From: Scedosporium boydii | Taxonomy: Eukaryota; Ascomycota; Sordariomycetes; Microascales; Microascaceae | NCBI GenBank assembly: GCA_002221725.1 | Contig: NJFT01000004.1 | Coordinates: forward strand, 62,001 to 126,000 | DNA: 64,000 bases | Direction: 5' to 3' | Shown: one piece after another, positions 11,124 to 22,652 of the stretch | How positions within the stretch are numbered: the first letter of the stretch is position 1 | How the letters are laid out: each line of letters starts with the position of its first letter | Notes under the pieces: model-generated | What the model saw: only the letters and a program-made list of their open reading frames with translations | Databases searched by the model: none | What the model was told of the DNA's origin: nothing | Position numbers and translations under genes: made by a program

Positions 11124-12541
11124 GTTGGGCAACTTTGACGATGTGCGATATCGGTGGTGGAAGAGGTGGTCTTGAAGAGGGGTGAGAATGAGTCTAAGAG
11201 GGTCAATTGACCAACAAATGAAGCCCGAGATATAGATTTCTCGGCGTGGAAACTACTCCAAGGACTCTTTTTTGCTGTAAGAGTAGAAGTGACGGTCCGG
11301 AGATGGGTACGAAGTAGATCCGGGGTTGGCGTGGTGGGGGTGGATGTTGGGATTTTTTTTCTTCGTCCATCCGTCGTCGAACGCCCTCTCATGTTTTGGC
11401 GGGGTAGTTGGCCCATTGAGGAGGGGCACAATCCATTGTCGGGGTCCCCTGCTTACAAACGCGTCGCCTGTCAGAAGTCGTCAAATCCGCCGCAGACCCC
11501 GAAAGTTCGGGAAGACCCTGAGGGTCTAGCACTATTCACCAGCGAGATCGGACGTGTTAGTCATCGTCAAGTTTCGTCAGGAGCATCGTTCAGTTCGGGG
11601 ATATTCCATTGTCGGGGGAGCTTTATTTGTCTCCAAATTTCACACATCATTGTCCAATGCCAGAAGGACTTTGTAAGTTACAGCGCGTACTTGGAACGAA
11701 GCACCAGTCGAATCAAATCTCCATGGGTAATTGGTTTCTTTAGGGATGGCGAACCAGTCTCCCTGGCGTAACCCGCTGTTCCACCGCATTTAGCATGCTT
11801 TACTCTGTATGGGTGCAACATGCCACCATCATGTTATGTAGAGAATCATTGGAGAACAATGGATTGATGTAGCGTGGTAGTACATTCGTAACTTGCTCCG
11901 GATCGGGTTGCTTGGGCAGAGAGGCATCAAATTGGGACGAAACACAAAATCTTCAATCGCAAAAACTTGCTTTGGAAAGAAAGAAAAGAGGAAGAAGAAA
12001 AAGTCTCGAAAAAGAAAACAATCCATCGAGGATCCCAATGAAAACCCCGAAAGAAACTCATGTCTTACATGAGAAGCTCTAGCTTGAGGGCAAAGTAATA
12101 CATGCGAAGCAGTGTAATTAGTGGAGAGCTACGGGGAAGATGCCATACAATGTGTCACATCAATAATAAATGGCTCTCAGTAATAAGTGAGATTGTGACA
12201 CTGAGATGCGTCTCGTATCTGAATCGCGACAGGTCAACTCAACCCAACACTTTACTACGTTGTATTAGCAGTTAGACTGAGGTGGATACCTTGTCGGCAT
12301 GAGCAGGCTTCTACTGCATATAGCCTCTTTCGGTTCAATCGAGCTTCGTAGGAAGTTGAGTCGAATGGAAGGGGGGAAAAGGCAGAGTGCATGTATCGGT
12401 ATACTCCGTAAGGTTGATTATACGCCTCACCGAGCAGGTAACTGCGCTCAACGCCCTATGCGAAGTATATCCTCAGCCTCCTCTCGTCCCGTCCTTCGGA
12501 AGTTATGTAGTCATGGCCTAGCAAAGCCAGCGATGGGAGTT

Positions 12542-13005
12542 TACTTCGTAGTTTGAGACCATTTCGATGACCCTGCCCATAGCACAACAAGGATCTGTCC
12601 ACCCTAGTCGCTGCATTGCTTGCCCTTGGCAAGGCCTGGCGCGCCTAGGTGATGGTGCGAGCTGCAAGCCATTCGCTAGGATAATGGCCCCCTTGTTGTT
12701 CCTAGTTTCCTTATCCGAGGACATCATGAAAAAAGCCAATCCAGTGGCTAGTCAGTGAGCAACGGGCTCGAATACATACAGTGCATCATCTCAAGACTTC
12801 GTACAAGCACGCTACTTACTAGTCAGACCTTGAATCGTTGGGCGTTGGGGTTTTCAACCAGTCTTGCGAAACGCGGGCCCGCCAGGAACGGGATGGAAAA
12901 AAAAACAAGCGGCTATGGTGTATACCATCCCCAATGGATTGTCGCTCCAGGTACGAAGTATCTCGTCGGAGGCTGCGTGGGAGAATGCAGTGGACGTACT
13001 TCGTA
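12542..13005. repeat. Cluster of TACGAAGTA-type 9-mers
   Basis: Exact copies are at 12542-12550, 12952-12960 and 12997-13005, with a near copy (GACTTCGTA) at 12795-12803. Both orientations are present. The copies at 12952 and 12997 are 36 bp apart (end to start) in opposite orientation. Confidence 0.85.
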
Positions 13006-14289
13006 GTACGCTACCATTTTATGTCTTGTTCACTCATATCAAAGAGCAATTGATGGAGACGAGACATCGATAGTGCAGCGGGTCCATGGAGGCGAAGCTC
13101 ATGGTTGGATGTTTAATCAATGCTTGTTTGGTTTATCCATGCAGCTCTTCCCTGTCGCTTCGATCATGTTAGCGCTCAAACGGCGCTATTTCGTGCACTA
13201 CTCTAGTGCAAGACTGCAGCCAGGAGATGATTTGATGTTAATCTAGTTAAGGTACCACCAACCAGCACTAATGACGATGGGCCTGACCAGGCTCTAATAG
13301 TGCTAGCAACATCCCGGTCTGAATCGGAAAAGGAGGATGCTGATCCAGAGTCATTCATCGTCAATATCAACAGACTCACCCAAGAAAAAAAAAATCCGAA
13401 CCTGAGCAGCCGGAGAAATGATGAAGAAACGCAATTGAAATGTAAAGAGTTGACTGCCGGTCTGTAGTGAAGAAGTACAGCTAGGCAGTATAGCAGCGTA
13501 GCAGCCAGGCATACACTAGCAGTACTGCGAATATCAATCCATGTATCAGTTTCAACAAGCAATAAACTCCGATGTATTCGTACTTTGGGTCTTGGGTTGA
13601 GGTAATTCGATGTTGTCATTTCCACGAGGAAGGGATGCAAAATGCGAAGGGAAGGTACGTCCCTCCCTCCATCCCCGCCAGTGCCATGCGTCTTGCAGAT
13701 TGAACTGAACTGATTTGATCATTCAATTCGATTCGATCCTTTCTTCACCGGTTCCATCCCTCATTGCTCGCTTCACGCATACCAGAGTCCACTTAGTGTC
13801 TCCGCGCTCTAACTCCTCTGTCATCGGCTTAGCCTACAGGTGCTGCCACTCAACCCTTTTTTTTTCGAGCTCGACAGGCTTCTCGACGCGGATCATTACA
13901 ACCCCTTCTTCTCCAATTTCCGAAGCTCTCTCAGGCTCAAGCGCCCATCTCGACCGACCGAGGGTGACTGAGAGTTACTGAGAGTGGGGTGGCATGTCAC
14001 AATAGTACAATCCTCCATCCTCTACCAAATACCGACCCTGCTTCCCCCTCTAATATCCAATAAAGAAGCAGGTTACTTGCACGTACAGCACACAGGTACG
14101 AAGTATAGCAGGGCAACATCAACACGAAGCTCTCCTACTGCTCTATCGGCTCACACCTGCTTTTACCTTGCACCTTGCATCCAGCAGCACGTCCGGAGCT
14201 CAAGCTACAATCCTCGACACCATCCGACTCCAAGCTCTACCTCCCCCGGCATCCTTGTCTTGGCCACTCTAATTTACGAGGCACACATC

Positions 14290-14307
14290 CACACACACAC
14301 ACACACC
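14290..14307. repeat. (CA)n microsatellite
   Basis: About nine CA dinucleotides in intergenic DNA upstream of the glycogenin gene. Confidence 0.9.
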
Positions 14308-14932
14308 TCCTCCTTATCTCCCAGAGCTCGTGGTCCGATCGCTTCCCGCCGCAAGCTCTCCTTTCCTTCGTCCTTAGCAATTTAGCCCTGTCGCCGTTAT
14401 TGCGAGCCTCGTACTTCTTTTGTTTTGATGAACTCTCCCGTTGTCGTCGTGAATCCTACATCATCCAACCTCACGATCCCGCACGTGTCGCCGCATCATA
14501 TCCTTCCCGCCTTCACCCAAGAAGAGGCAAACCTCGAGGCGAAGCGAGGCGAATCGAAACCGTAATGGATTGACAGCTTCAACCACTTTCTTCGTCCGCT
14601 CAATCATTCACCCACAGGGTTATTCTAGCTCTATTCTCTCTTTTCATTCTCCTTTGCATTCTCGATGTACCCAAGCTTGCCGCTGTCCTAAATTACACCT
14701 CCCCTTCTCCCCCTCTCTCCTCCCCCCGACCACCTCCTCATCCTCGCAGCTGCCGGGCCCCCGCATTGCCTTTCTCCCCTCCTCTTTCTCCTCGGGCCGC
14801 CTTCCCCAATTTCTCCTCTCAAGCTGCCATCATCAAGCTGGTTTCCGCGGAGTCGATTTCCTACCTCTGGCGACTTCGAGAGTCGAGCGCGAGTCGGACT
14901 CGCTGAACTGCCAGACTCGCTGAACTGCCACC

Positions 14933-17900
14933 ATGGCGGCTGAAAAGGAACAGGTCTACGCAACGGTTCGTGTCTCCCCCGACCTCTCTCTGTTTTGCTA
15001 CAACGCCGCCAATTGTTGTGTTGTGTCACTGCCTTCTTTTTTTCATCGTGTGTATCAGTGGCGTGTGACTACTAGTAGCTTCAAGTCGGATGCGTCTAGT
15101 GTCATGTCATGCTCCCGATGAAGCTTCTCTGCCAACCCTTAGTAGCCCCTTGCTTTGTTTTTGTGGCTGATGGCTCTCTTCTTCCTTTTTTTTCTGCTTC
15201 TTTTCCGCTTGTGTCTGTCCGTGCTACGTCATTCCAAAATAATGATGCAATGGCGCCCAATTATCGCGGGTTTCGCCCATTTGAGCTAACCGCTTCTAAT
15301 GCTCTGGAAAAATAGCTGCTGCTCAGCGACACATATCTCCCAGGTAATTAGAACCCGTCTCGAACGAACTCTCAATTAGCATTGAAGGAAAGAGATTCTG
15401 ACCTGGGATATTTCTATTTGCATTGGAATAGGTGCTTTAGTGCTTGCGCACTCGCTCATCGACAATGGCACCACGAGGAAGCTTGCCGTCCTCGTGACGG
15501 AGGATACCGTGTCTCCCGAAGCTATCTCTCAGCTCCAGGTTCGTTCTTACTGTTGATTTTATCTTTACTTTTGTTCCTTCTTTTGCCTTCATTTTAGAGT
15601 TTAGCTGCGCGACTAGCTTCGCAATGCCTCGAACTAATACCCGCTCTCGTAGACCGTCTACAACTATGTAATTCCCGTCCCGAGGATACGCAATGCTCAC
15701 CCCAACCTCCATCTCATGAACCGAGCCGACCTCCATTCGGCATTCACCAAAATCGCCCTATGGAAACAGACCCAGTTCTCCAAAATCGTCTACGTCGATG
15801 CCGACGTCGTCGCTTACCGCGCCCCTGACGAGCTCTTCGACATCGACGCCCCCTTCTCCGCCGCCCCGGATATCGGATGGCCCGACATCTTCAACTCCGG
15901 CGTCATGGTCATCGAGCCGAGCGAGGCCGAGTACGAACGTCTCGCTGAACTCGCCAGTCGCGGCGCCTCCTTCGACGGTGCCGACCAAGGTCTCCTGAAC
16001 CAGCACTTTGGCCGAGATTACAACCGTATCAGTTTTACTTACAACGTTACCCCCTCAGCGCATTATCAGTATATACCCGCCTTTAAGCATTTTCAGGATA
16101 GCATTAGCATGGTGCATTTTATCGGCTCGCAAAAGCCTTGGTTTCAGGGTAGGCCTGCCTTTAGTACGAGCGGAGGTGGCGGCGGCGACCTGAGCCCGCA
16201 TGATGGAATGATTGCGAAGTGGTGGTCGGTATATGACCGCCACTACGGGAAAGACACGGTATAATCTTCCCACCCCTTTTTGGCGTTGGCTTGTTGGAAC
16301 TCCCTTGCTAACCAGCTTTCCTTGTTTCTCGCGTGGTCAGGAGCGAACACCTGAAGAGGAGAAGAAATCCGAGCTTGTCAAGTACTTCGTCAAGGGAGAA
16401 TACTGGCCGCCAGGCACCGAACCCCAAGAAGGCCAACCCCAGGCTCCGCAACAGCCCAAGCCCAGTATCAATGAGGCATTCTTTAGGGGATTCCCTCCCC
16501 CTGAAAGGGTGACGGAGGGGGAGACTGGCGAGGGGTATGACGGTGGGCAGCACTACGTTGAACATCGTGAATGGCCGAGTGAACAGTATGAAGAGGGTCC
16601 TGGTGGGTACCCCGAACGTCATGAGCACCACGTACATCGTGAATACCACGAGGAAAGGCATCATGAGTACCATGAGGAGAAACCTTACGAACAACACCAT
16701 GAGGAAAAGCATTACGAACGCCACGAGGAGCAACACCGTGAACACCACGAGGAACACCGCGGTGAGCAACATCATGAGCAACCTCACGAGCAGCCTCATG
16801 AAGAACACCATGAACACCATAAACAGCATGAACAGCATGAACACCACCAACACCACGAACACCACGAACACTATGATCATCACCGCCAGGAGCACCATCA
16901 CGAAGAATACCCACCGCAACCACCTCCCATGGTGACAACATGGGATGCACAATGGTAAGAGAGCGAATTCCCTACCACGCGCATATCCAAGCCCCACGTA
17001 TTCAACCACGTCAACCACGTGAAGCTGATGAGGTCGGCCTTACACTAACATTGAACTCATATAGGCAACCCCCTCCACGCGGAGGTAGGCCCGAGGCAGA
17101 GAGTTTCCCGGATACCAAATACGAGATGTCTCGAGATATCACCCCCTTCGTACCTCCGGAGCGTTACCCCAGCCCTCCACGGGACATGTGGTACAAGGTT
17201 CCCGAGGAGCCCCCGGCGCCGCCCACCGAGAAGCCTCGGCCCATTTTCCCATGGGAGACGCACCAGCCGCCGCCCACTCGGGTGTTTGCCGATTACACAG
17301 CCCCGGAATATACCGAAGAGCCACAGATCGCTTCCCCCGAACCACCTAGATTCGGCGCGTTGCCCGGTGGACCTACCTCGCCCGCCTCCGAGACTGGCCG
17401 CAGTGTCGGCTTCGGCGAGGAGAAGGAGGTGATTCAAGGCACTCTCGAAGAACCTCCTCCTCTAGTTGAGACCCCATCTGCGGTAGAGCGCTACGGCGAG
17501 CCGCATACGCCGCCACCCGAGAGCGCCCCTGGACTAGCACCTCCACTGCCTCTCAAACGTGAAGAGGAACCAAAATTCCAGGCTTCGGACTTTTGGGCGT
17601 CCCCGTCGGCCACCAATGCTTGGGATGAAGTTCCTGGCATCCGCAGATACATTGAGCGAGTCATCGACCAGACCGGCCTCGGTGGACCTCGCCGATACTC
17701 TGGGGCTTCTCGCCGCCAGAGGCAGCTGCAAGCTGCTGTGGAGGCTTCCGAGGGCCGTCGTCGACGTTTCTTCACGGCTACAGACTTCCTCAGCTCAGAG
17801 GACAGGCAAAACCTGTCGCTGACCCCGGTCCCCCTGAGAACGGGCGATAGAGGAGAGGAAGTGGAGCCCGTGGGATTCCCCATACCGCCCAGCGGCGACG

Positions 17901-18871
17901 AAGGAGAGGAAGAGGAAGAGGAAGAGAGAGGAGAAGAAGAAGAACAGACGGGCAAGGCCGGGGCCACTACCGCCACAACCAAGCCGACCGTGAAGCCGCG
18001 GCTCGCCGAGGCCAAGGGTGTGCCCACGCAGTCTGACTGGGTATGTGTGCACGGGCGCCGCTGGGGCCCAGCCGACTGTCTTTGCGACCTGACTAACGTC
18101 CTCCGCGTGCACAAGAACCCCGTGGAGCAGCTCGAGAAACTGGCGCGCTTGCACCGGCTCGACCCCCAGTCCGTTCTCAGGAGGCTGTCGGCTGAGGACC
18201 CTGGCGCGAGGTCGAGGGGGGTACCTGCGCGCTCGCTGCCTCCGAGCTCGGAGGGGGTGCTGCTCCACGCTGAACAACAGCAGCAGCAGCAGCAGCAGCA
18301 ATGGTGGCGGCGTCACTCTCACCAGGAGGGAACGTACCCTGGCCATACTGTGGATGAAGAAGAGAGGCAACGTGAGAGAGCGTACTACGCGTGGAGTAAA
18401 AGTGCTGCTGTCAAGAGCAGAGGAGGAGGTAAAGTGGTGGTCGACACGGGGACCATACACGAGGGAGCACCGATTCTCGCTCCGGTCCCTGTAAAGGCAG
18501 GCTTACCCGCCAGCAAAGCGACGACGACAACGTCCCGCCTGATCCCCGGCCAGATCCCCCCGCTGCTCGAACCATCCGAAGTAGAAGAAGAAGAAGAAGG
18601 AGAAGAGGAGAGACGGGGGACTGAAAAAGAAGGACAGTCGTACCGCACCAACGGCCACCCGCGCTACCGATACGAACAACAAGTCTTCCCCTCTTCCTCC
18701 TCCTCGAGGGGAAAAGATAAAGCTAAGGGGAAAGGGAAAGGGAAAGGAAAGGGTATTCCCGAGCCGAGCTATACGGGGCCCGGAGCGGCGTGGGAACCGG
18801 GGGCGTATATCCCGACGAATGTCAGTGGTGCTTTGCCGCCTGAGGATGAGATGGATGTTCTTGATACTTGA
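14933..18871 (+). CDS. gnn: Glycogenin (glycogen primer, GT8) with very long low-complexity tail
   Basis: Self-glucosylating UDP-glucose transferase that starts glycogen chains for glycogen synthase. Six exons close in frame: 14933-14965, 15316-15343, 15432-15538, 15653-16258, 16341-16954 and 17065-18871, giving 1064 aa. The GT8 domain occupies about residues 8-260. It has the DxD metal/UDP site DAD (105-107), FNSGV (136-140), DQGLLN (167-172), a tyrosine-bearing stretch FTYN...YQY (184-196, candidate glucosylation sites by analogy) and HFIGSQKPW (211-219). The tail begins acidic/Pro-rich, then carries a His/Glu-rich tract (about 349-449), the conserved fungal block WDAQWQPPPRGGRP and PFVPPERYPSP, then PIFPWE...PPPTRVF, which I take as the glycogen-synthase-binding motif. 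A polyglutamine run (about 868-876) and Glu- and Lys/Gly-rich stretches follow. The first intron is 350 nt. Even for fungi the tail is long; exon ends are by eye, and the catalytic identity is secure. Confidence 0.92.
16612..16912 (+). repeat. Coding His/Glu-rich imperfect repeat in glycogenin
   Basis: About 100 codons dominated by His and Glu (HEEH, HEQ, HEH units) built from variants of the nonamer/hexamer CAC-GAR. It probably arose by slippage. A His-rich acidic segment could bind divalent metal, but that is inference only. Confidence 0.85.
18279..18302 (+). repeat. CAG repeat (polyglutamine) in glycogenin tail
   Basis: Run of CAG codons, after an initial CAA CAG, encoding about nine Gln in the disordered tail. 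It is likely to vary in length between strains. Confidence 0.85.
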
Positions 18872-19637
18872 GATGGTAACACTTTACTTATGCGGTTTTT
18901 GAAAGGGGGGAGGAAGAGGAAGTACGGGTTTCTTTTCTGTTTATTTTTGGAATGAGGTTAATTTGTGAGAGGACTTTTTACTTTCATGGTCGTGATGGAA
19001 GAGCTAATGGGTGTTTTTCTTTCGTATGCATGGATGGGGACGATGGAGATGGGCAGTGGGGAAGGAGAGTGTTTCTATATGTATTAGTAGTCAGAGAACG
19101 TTTGAGTAATGGCATCAAAGCAATCGAGCATAACCCCCAAAATTGAATCAATGGTAATGGCATCAAACCTTCCATCTATCGAATATTTTAATTTTGTTTT
19201 CTCTAGACTGGCCTTCTTGGGAACTCGGACTTGGGGATTTCATCTCACTGATAGGCAAGCGAGGATGAGTCGTCAAGGACGCCCCGAAGTACGGGCGAGG
19301 TAATAGAAACGACATCACCATGAAGAAGACGGATCGATGCTAGGTCAACGAGGCTTATACGGGGGAGGAAAAGAAAAGGCCGCCAACGCCATGGATGTAT
19401 TGATGTATACACCGCCAAACTAATAGAAGGGAGGGGGAAAAAAGACAAGGCTAACATAACATACGTTGCAAGGACGAGGATGTGGGGTATTCGTTTGTAT
19501 TTACATCTCTCTTCCGTCTCCCGCGGTGATTCTTCCCTGCCCTCCGGCAGCTTTGATCAAGAAAAGGGACAAAGAAAAAAGAAAAACGAACAAAAAAAAA
19601 ACTTGCTGTAATTCAACACATAACGCTGTTTTGTTGT
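18872..19637. other. Intergenic region between convergent glycogenin and HRD1 genes
   Basis: 766 bp between two stop codons. It is AT-richer than the flanking coding DNA, with A-rich tracts near 19590. No gene or repeat family is recognised, and it is presumably the 3' UTRs and terminators of both genes. Confidence 0.6.
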
Positions 19638-22600
19638 TTATTCCTCCTCGGATCCGTCTTCCACCATCACGCTTTTTCCTTTTCCGTTTCTATCGGCGGA
19701 TCCGTTGCTGCTCGATCCGGCTGAATCCTCGTCTCCGTTGGGCACAGAAGAAGGGGTAGGGCTCTCCTTGTGCTCCTGTTCTCGTTCCTCCTGCTCTTCC
19801 TCCTCCTCCTGCTCCTCCTCCTCCTCCTCCTCCTCCTCCTCCTCCTCCTCCTCGGCTGCCTCGGGAATATCTGGTGTCGAGTTAGACGACAACCGCGCCT
19901 GGTTGGCAAAAAGCTGCGAGGAACCACCCCAGTTGGGCATCACCGGATTCGGCGCCAGGACGGGAGTCTGATGCTCGTCGTCTTCCTCCGCATGAGGCTG
20001 AGGAGACACGGGGACTGTCGAAGCCGCCGCCGCCGCCGCTGCTGCTGCTGCCGCCAGAGCTGCGGCTGTAGTTGCCGCTGGCGGTTGTGGACGCGGGTAA
20101 GCTACACCAGCCCTCGGCACATCATTTTGTTGATGGTGAGGCGCGGCAGAACCATTAATTCCGGGGTGAGACGGGACTGCGGTGCTTGAACCGGACGTGT
20201 AAGCCTGGCTGGAAGAGCCCGCCATGGCTTCGGTCTGTTGTTGATGTTGTTGTTGTTGTTGTTGTTGTTGAGGAGGAGGCGGGGTCGCCGCGTGGGGTAT
20301 GGCAGGGAGGTTCTCCATCCGCTGAAGGGGTAGTAGTGACCAGCCCGGAGGCAGGACAACACCCTCAGGCAGCTCTGTGCTACCGGCGGGAATGGCAGTA
20401 GTGTTAGGTGGCGCTGCGTATCTCGACATCATCGAGCTATTAGCGCGGTAAGGGTACGACGCCAGATGGGGAAAGGAGGGAGGATGGTACTGAGGGAATG
20501 TGTGAGGCGGAACAGCAGGGGGAGGAGGTGGCGTTCGAGAGTGCTGAATAGGGGGCGGTACTTGGGAGGAAGGCGTGTTTGGTTGGGTATAATGAGGGGT
20601 GGAGATGGTCGGATTAGGGACAGGGAGATTTTCGGTGGAGGCGCGGAGATGGCGGAGACGGATGAGTTCGGCGAGCAGGAGCTGAGCAGTTTGGAGCTCA
20701 TGCTGTATGTTCTGGAGGGTTTGGAGCGACGCCAACTCCCGGTTGACAAGGTTGTCGAAGCTTGAAGACAAAACGGTATTGGTCGGAGACGAAGGTTGTA
20801 CGTTCGTCGTAGGAGTGGGAGTGGGAGCGGCATCCTCAGTAGCGGCAGGACCACCACCACCCGGAATGTTCCCATCTAAGAAAGCATCGAGATCCTGCCT
20901 GTTCCGCAGCTCTTGTCTGATGATCTCCAACCTAAACGGTCCAAAGCCGAACACGCGATGTCGCGGAGCTGCCGGCTGAGGAGGCTCGTTTTGAGCGCCG
21001 CCATCAGCCTGGTTGTTGTCCTGCGCACCGCCTTCGCCGCCCTGTCCCGGTTGCCTCTGGAAAGGTGCAGGCACCTGGCGTTGTTGGTCATTCGGTTGCT
21101 GTCCCTGATTTTGCTGCTGTTGCTGTTGGGGTTGTGCAGCCGGGGCAACACGAGGGCGTCGATTTTGGTTCGTAGGTTGGCCGTCAACGACTGGACTCCT
21201 GCAAGTGGGACATACTTGCTGTCGCTCCAGCCAACTCCGAAGACACCCAAAGTGTAGGATATGGCCACAAGGCAGCTTCTTAGGTCGCGTCCGTTCGACA
21301 GCTCCAGGGGTCGGCTCCCAAGGCCGCATTTCCTCGCGGCAGATTATACAAGTGTCTTCCCGATTAAGATCCTCGGCGGTGGCATCGGGATACTTGTTCA
21401 TGCTTTGGATGGCTCGGCGGTATTTCAGTAATGCAGAGAGTCTCTTGAAGAAGGCACTGGCGGTAAGGTAGACATCACGCATAATGTGAACCGGCAGGCC
21501 GTAGAACATTAGAAGGACAGTGAAGAAGGCCATGTAAATGGCCAGCTTGACAAAGTCTACCAGAAATGTTAGTACAAATGTCTAGCGTGACCATCATCAG
21601 ATTTGTACCTACCCGTAAAGAGCTCAAGAGATAAAATCCATTGACCCTTGGACTCCCAGCCAGGAACCTCAATATCCATCTCGTCAATATCATCAGGATT
21701 GGGGATATCGTGCTCCGATATTGTCTGCTCTCTGCCCTCGGCTTCGGCCTCCCGCCGCTGACGCAACATTTCGTCCCTCTGCTCCTGAAGCTCCTTGCGG
21801 CGCTCGGCGAGCCTCGTCTTCGTCTGTTTCGCCACAATCCTCGCATCGACTAGGGCGAGAATGTAGCGGGAATTCGTTCGTAAGGAGGACGCCGTCAGCA
21901 CCGCGAATTCGAAGAGGAACATAACCATCATATTGGGACGGGCCTGTTGGATGACGGTATTAACGCAATACCGGAGCATCCACACGTCGTAAAATGTGCT
22001 CATCAAAAGCGATACGGTCAAACGGGTGTGGAAGAGTCGGGGGTTCGCGGGCGGTTGCTGTTCCAAGATTTCAAGGCGGCCATCTCCTATCCAGCTCCAG
22101 ACCTTGCCAGTCACGAGACCGGTGAACATGACCAGGAACCAAGCTCCTATCTCTTCCCGGAAAATCGTCATCGCTAGACAGGTTTCGGTGATAGCGACCC
22201 AGGCGCGATCGGATAACTGGTCGACTTCGACGGCTCGGAGACGGCCAAAGCAGAGTCGTTGGAGACCGAACATGAATGAACCGTAGAGGATGTAAATGAA
22301 GTTGATAAGAGCCTAGGTTCGAAACGCCGTTCGTTAGCCATCGGAGACACCGGAAAATGTCGGCAAAGGGCTTTTGGATACTCACCAGCAAACAAAAGTT
22401 GCTCTGGGAGAGGTAAACCATGGCGGAGTAGAAGTTGGCACGCTGGTGGAAGGCGGATAGGACGACGGACACGGCGAGGGCCGTTGAAGCCTAGATAACA
22501 CGAGAAATAAAATAAATTAGCCTTGCCAGTTCCTCCATAGGCTCGTCGTGCCATCGGAGGCATTCCATATCAATGTGCCTCATATCAATCGCAGAGAGGG

Positions 22601-22652
22601 GGAAGCACAGCTTCGATGGCGAACTTACCCCCGCGTACCAAGCCAACCGCAT
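19638..22652 (-). CDS. HRD1: ER-associated degradation E3 ubiquitin ligase HRD1 (synoviolin)
   Basis: Multi-spanning ER RING ligase that ubiquitinates misfolded lumenal and membrane proteins. Four exons on the minus strand, 22652-22629, 22490-22386, 22312-21613 and 21556-19638, close to 915 aa. The N-terminal ~310 residues hold the hydrophobic spans, interrupted by a cytosolic coiled, charged stretch ([20 protein letters not shown], about 200-220). The RING-H2 finger covers about residues 346-395 with Cys346, Cys349, Cys373, His375, His378, Cys381, Cys392 and Cys395, all eight ligands present and including the [14 protein letters not shown] core. The C-terminal 500 residues are low-complexity: Gln-, Pro-, Ala- and Glu-runs. 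The very short first exon (MRLAWYAG) fits the known HRD1 N-terminus. Introns are 55-138 nt GT-AG. It is convergent with glycogenin, with no functional link implied. Confidence 0.92.
19797..19854 (-). repeat. GAG/GAA repeat (polyglutamate) in HRD1 tail
   Basis: The + strand reads CCT/CTC triplets repeated; on the coding strand this is a run of about 20 Glu broken by two Gln, near the C-terminus of HRD1. Confidence 0.85.
20247..20271 (-). repeat. CAA repeat (polyglutamine) in HRD1 tail
   Basis: The + strand TTG triplets encode about eight consecutive Gln plus a His-interrupted extension on the coding strand. Confidence 0.85.

Larger units (their letters stand above)
11124..14932. other. 3.8 kb intergenic region, bidirectional upstream region of LYS9 and glycogenin
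   Basis: It lies between the starts of the divergent genes LYS9 (-) and glycogenin (+). No coding frame is supported. It contains five exact TACGAAGTA-type 9-mers (11308, 12542, 12952, 12997, 14097), variants at about 12402 (TACTCCGTA), 11801 (TACTCTGTA), 12459 and 12795, and a CA microsatellite at 14290-14307. From about 14640 the + strand becomes strongly pyrimidine-rich, as expected for the promoter and leader of the glycogenin gene. Confidence 0.6.
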
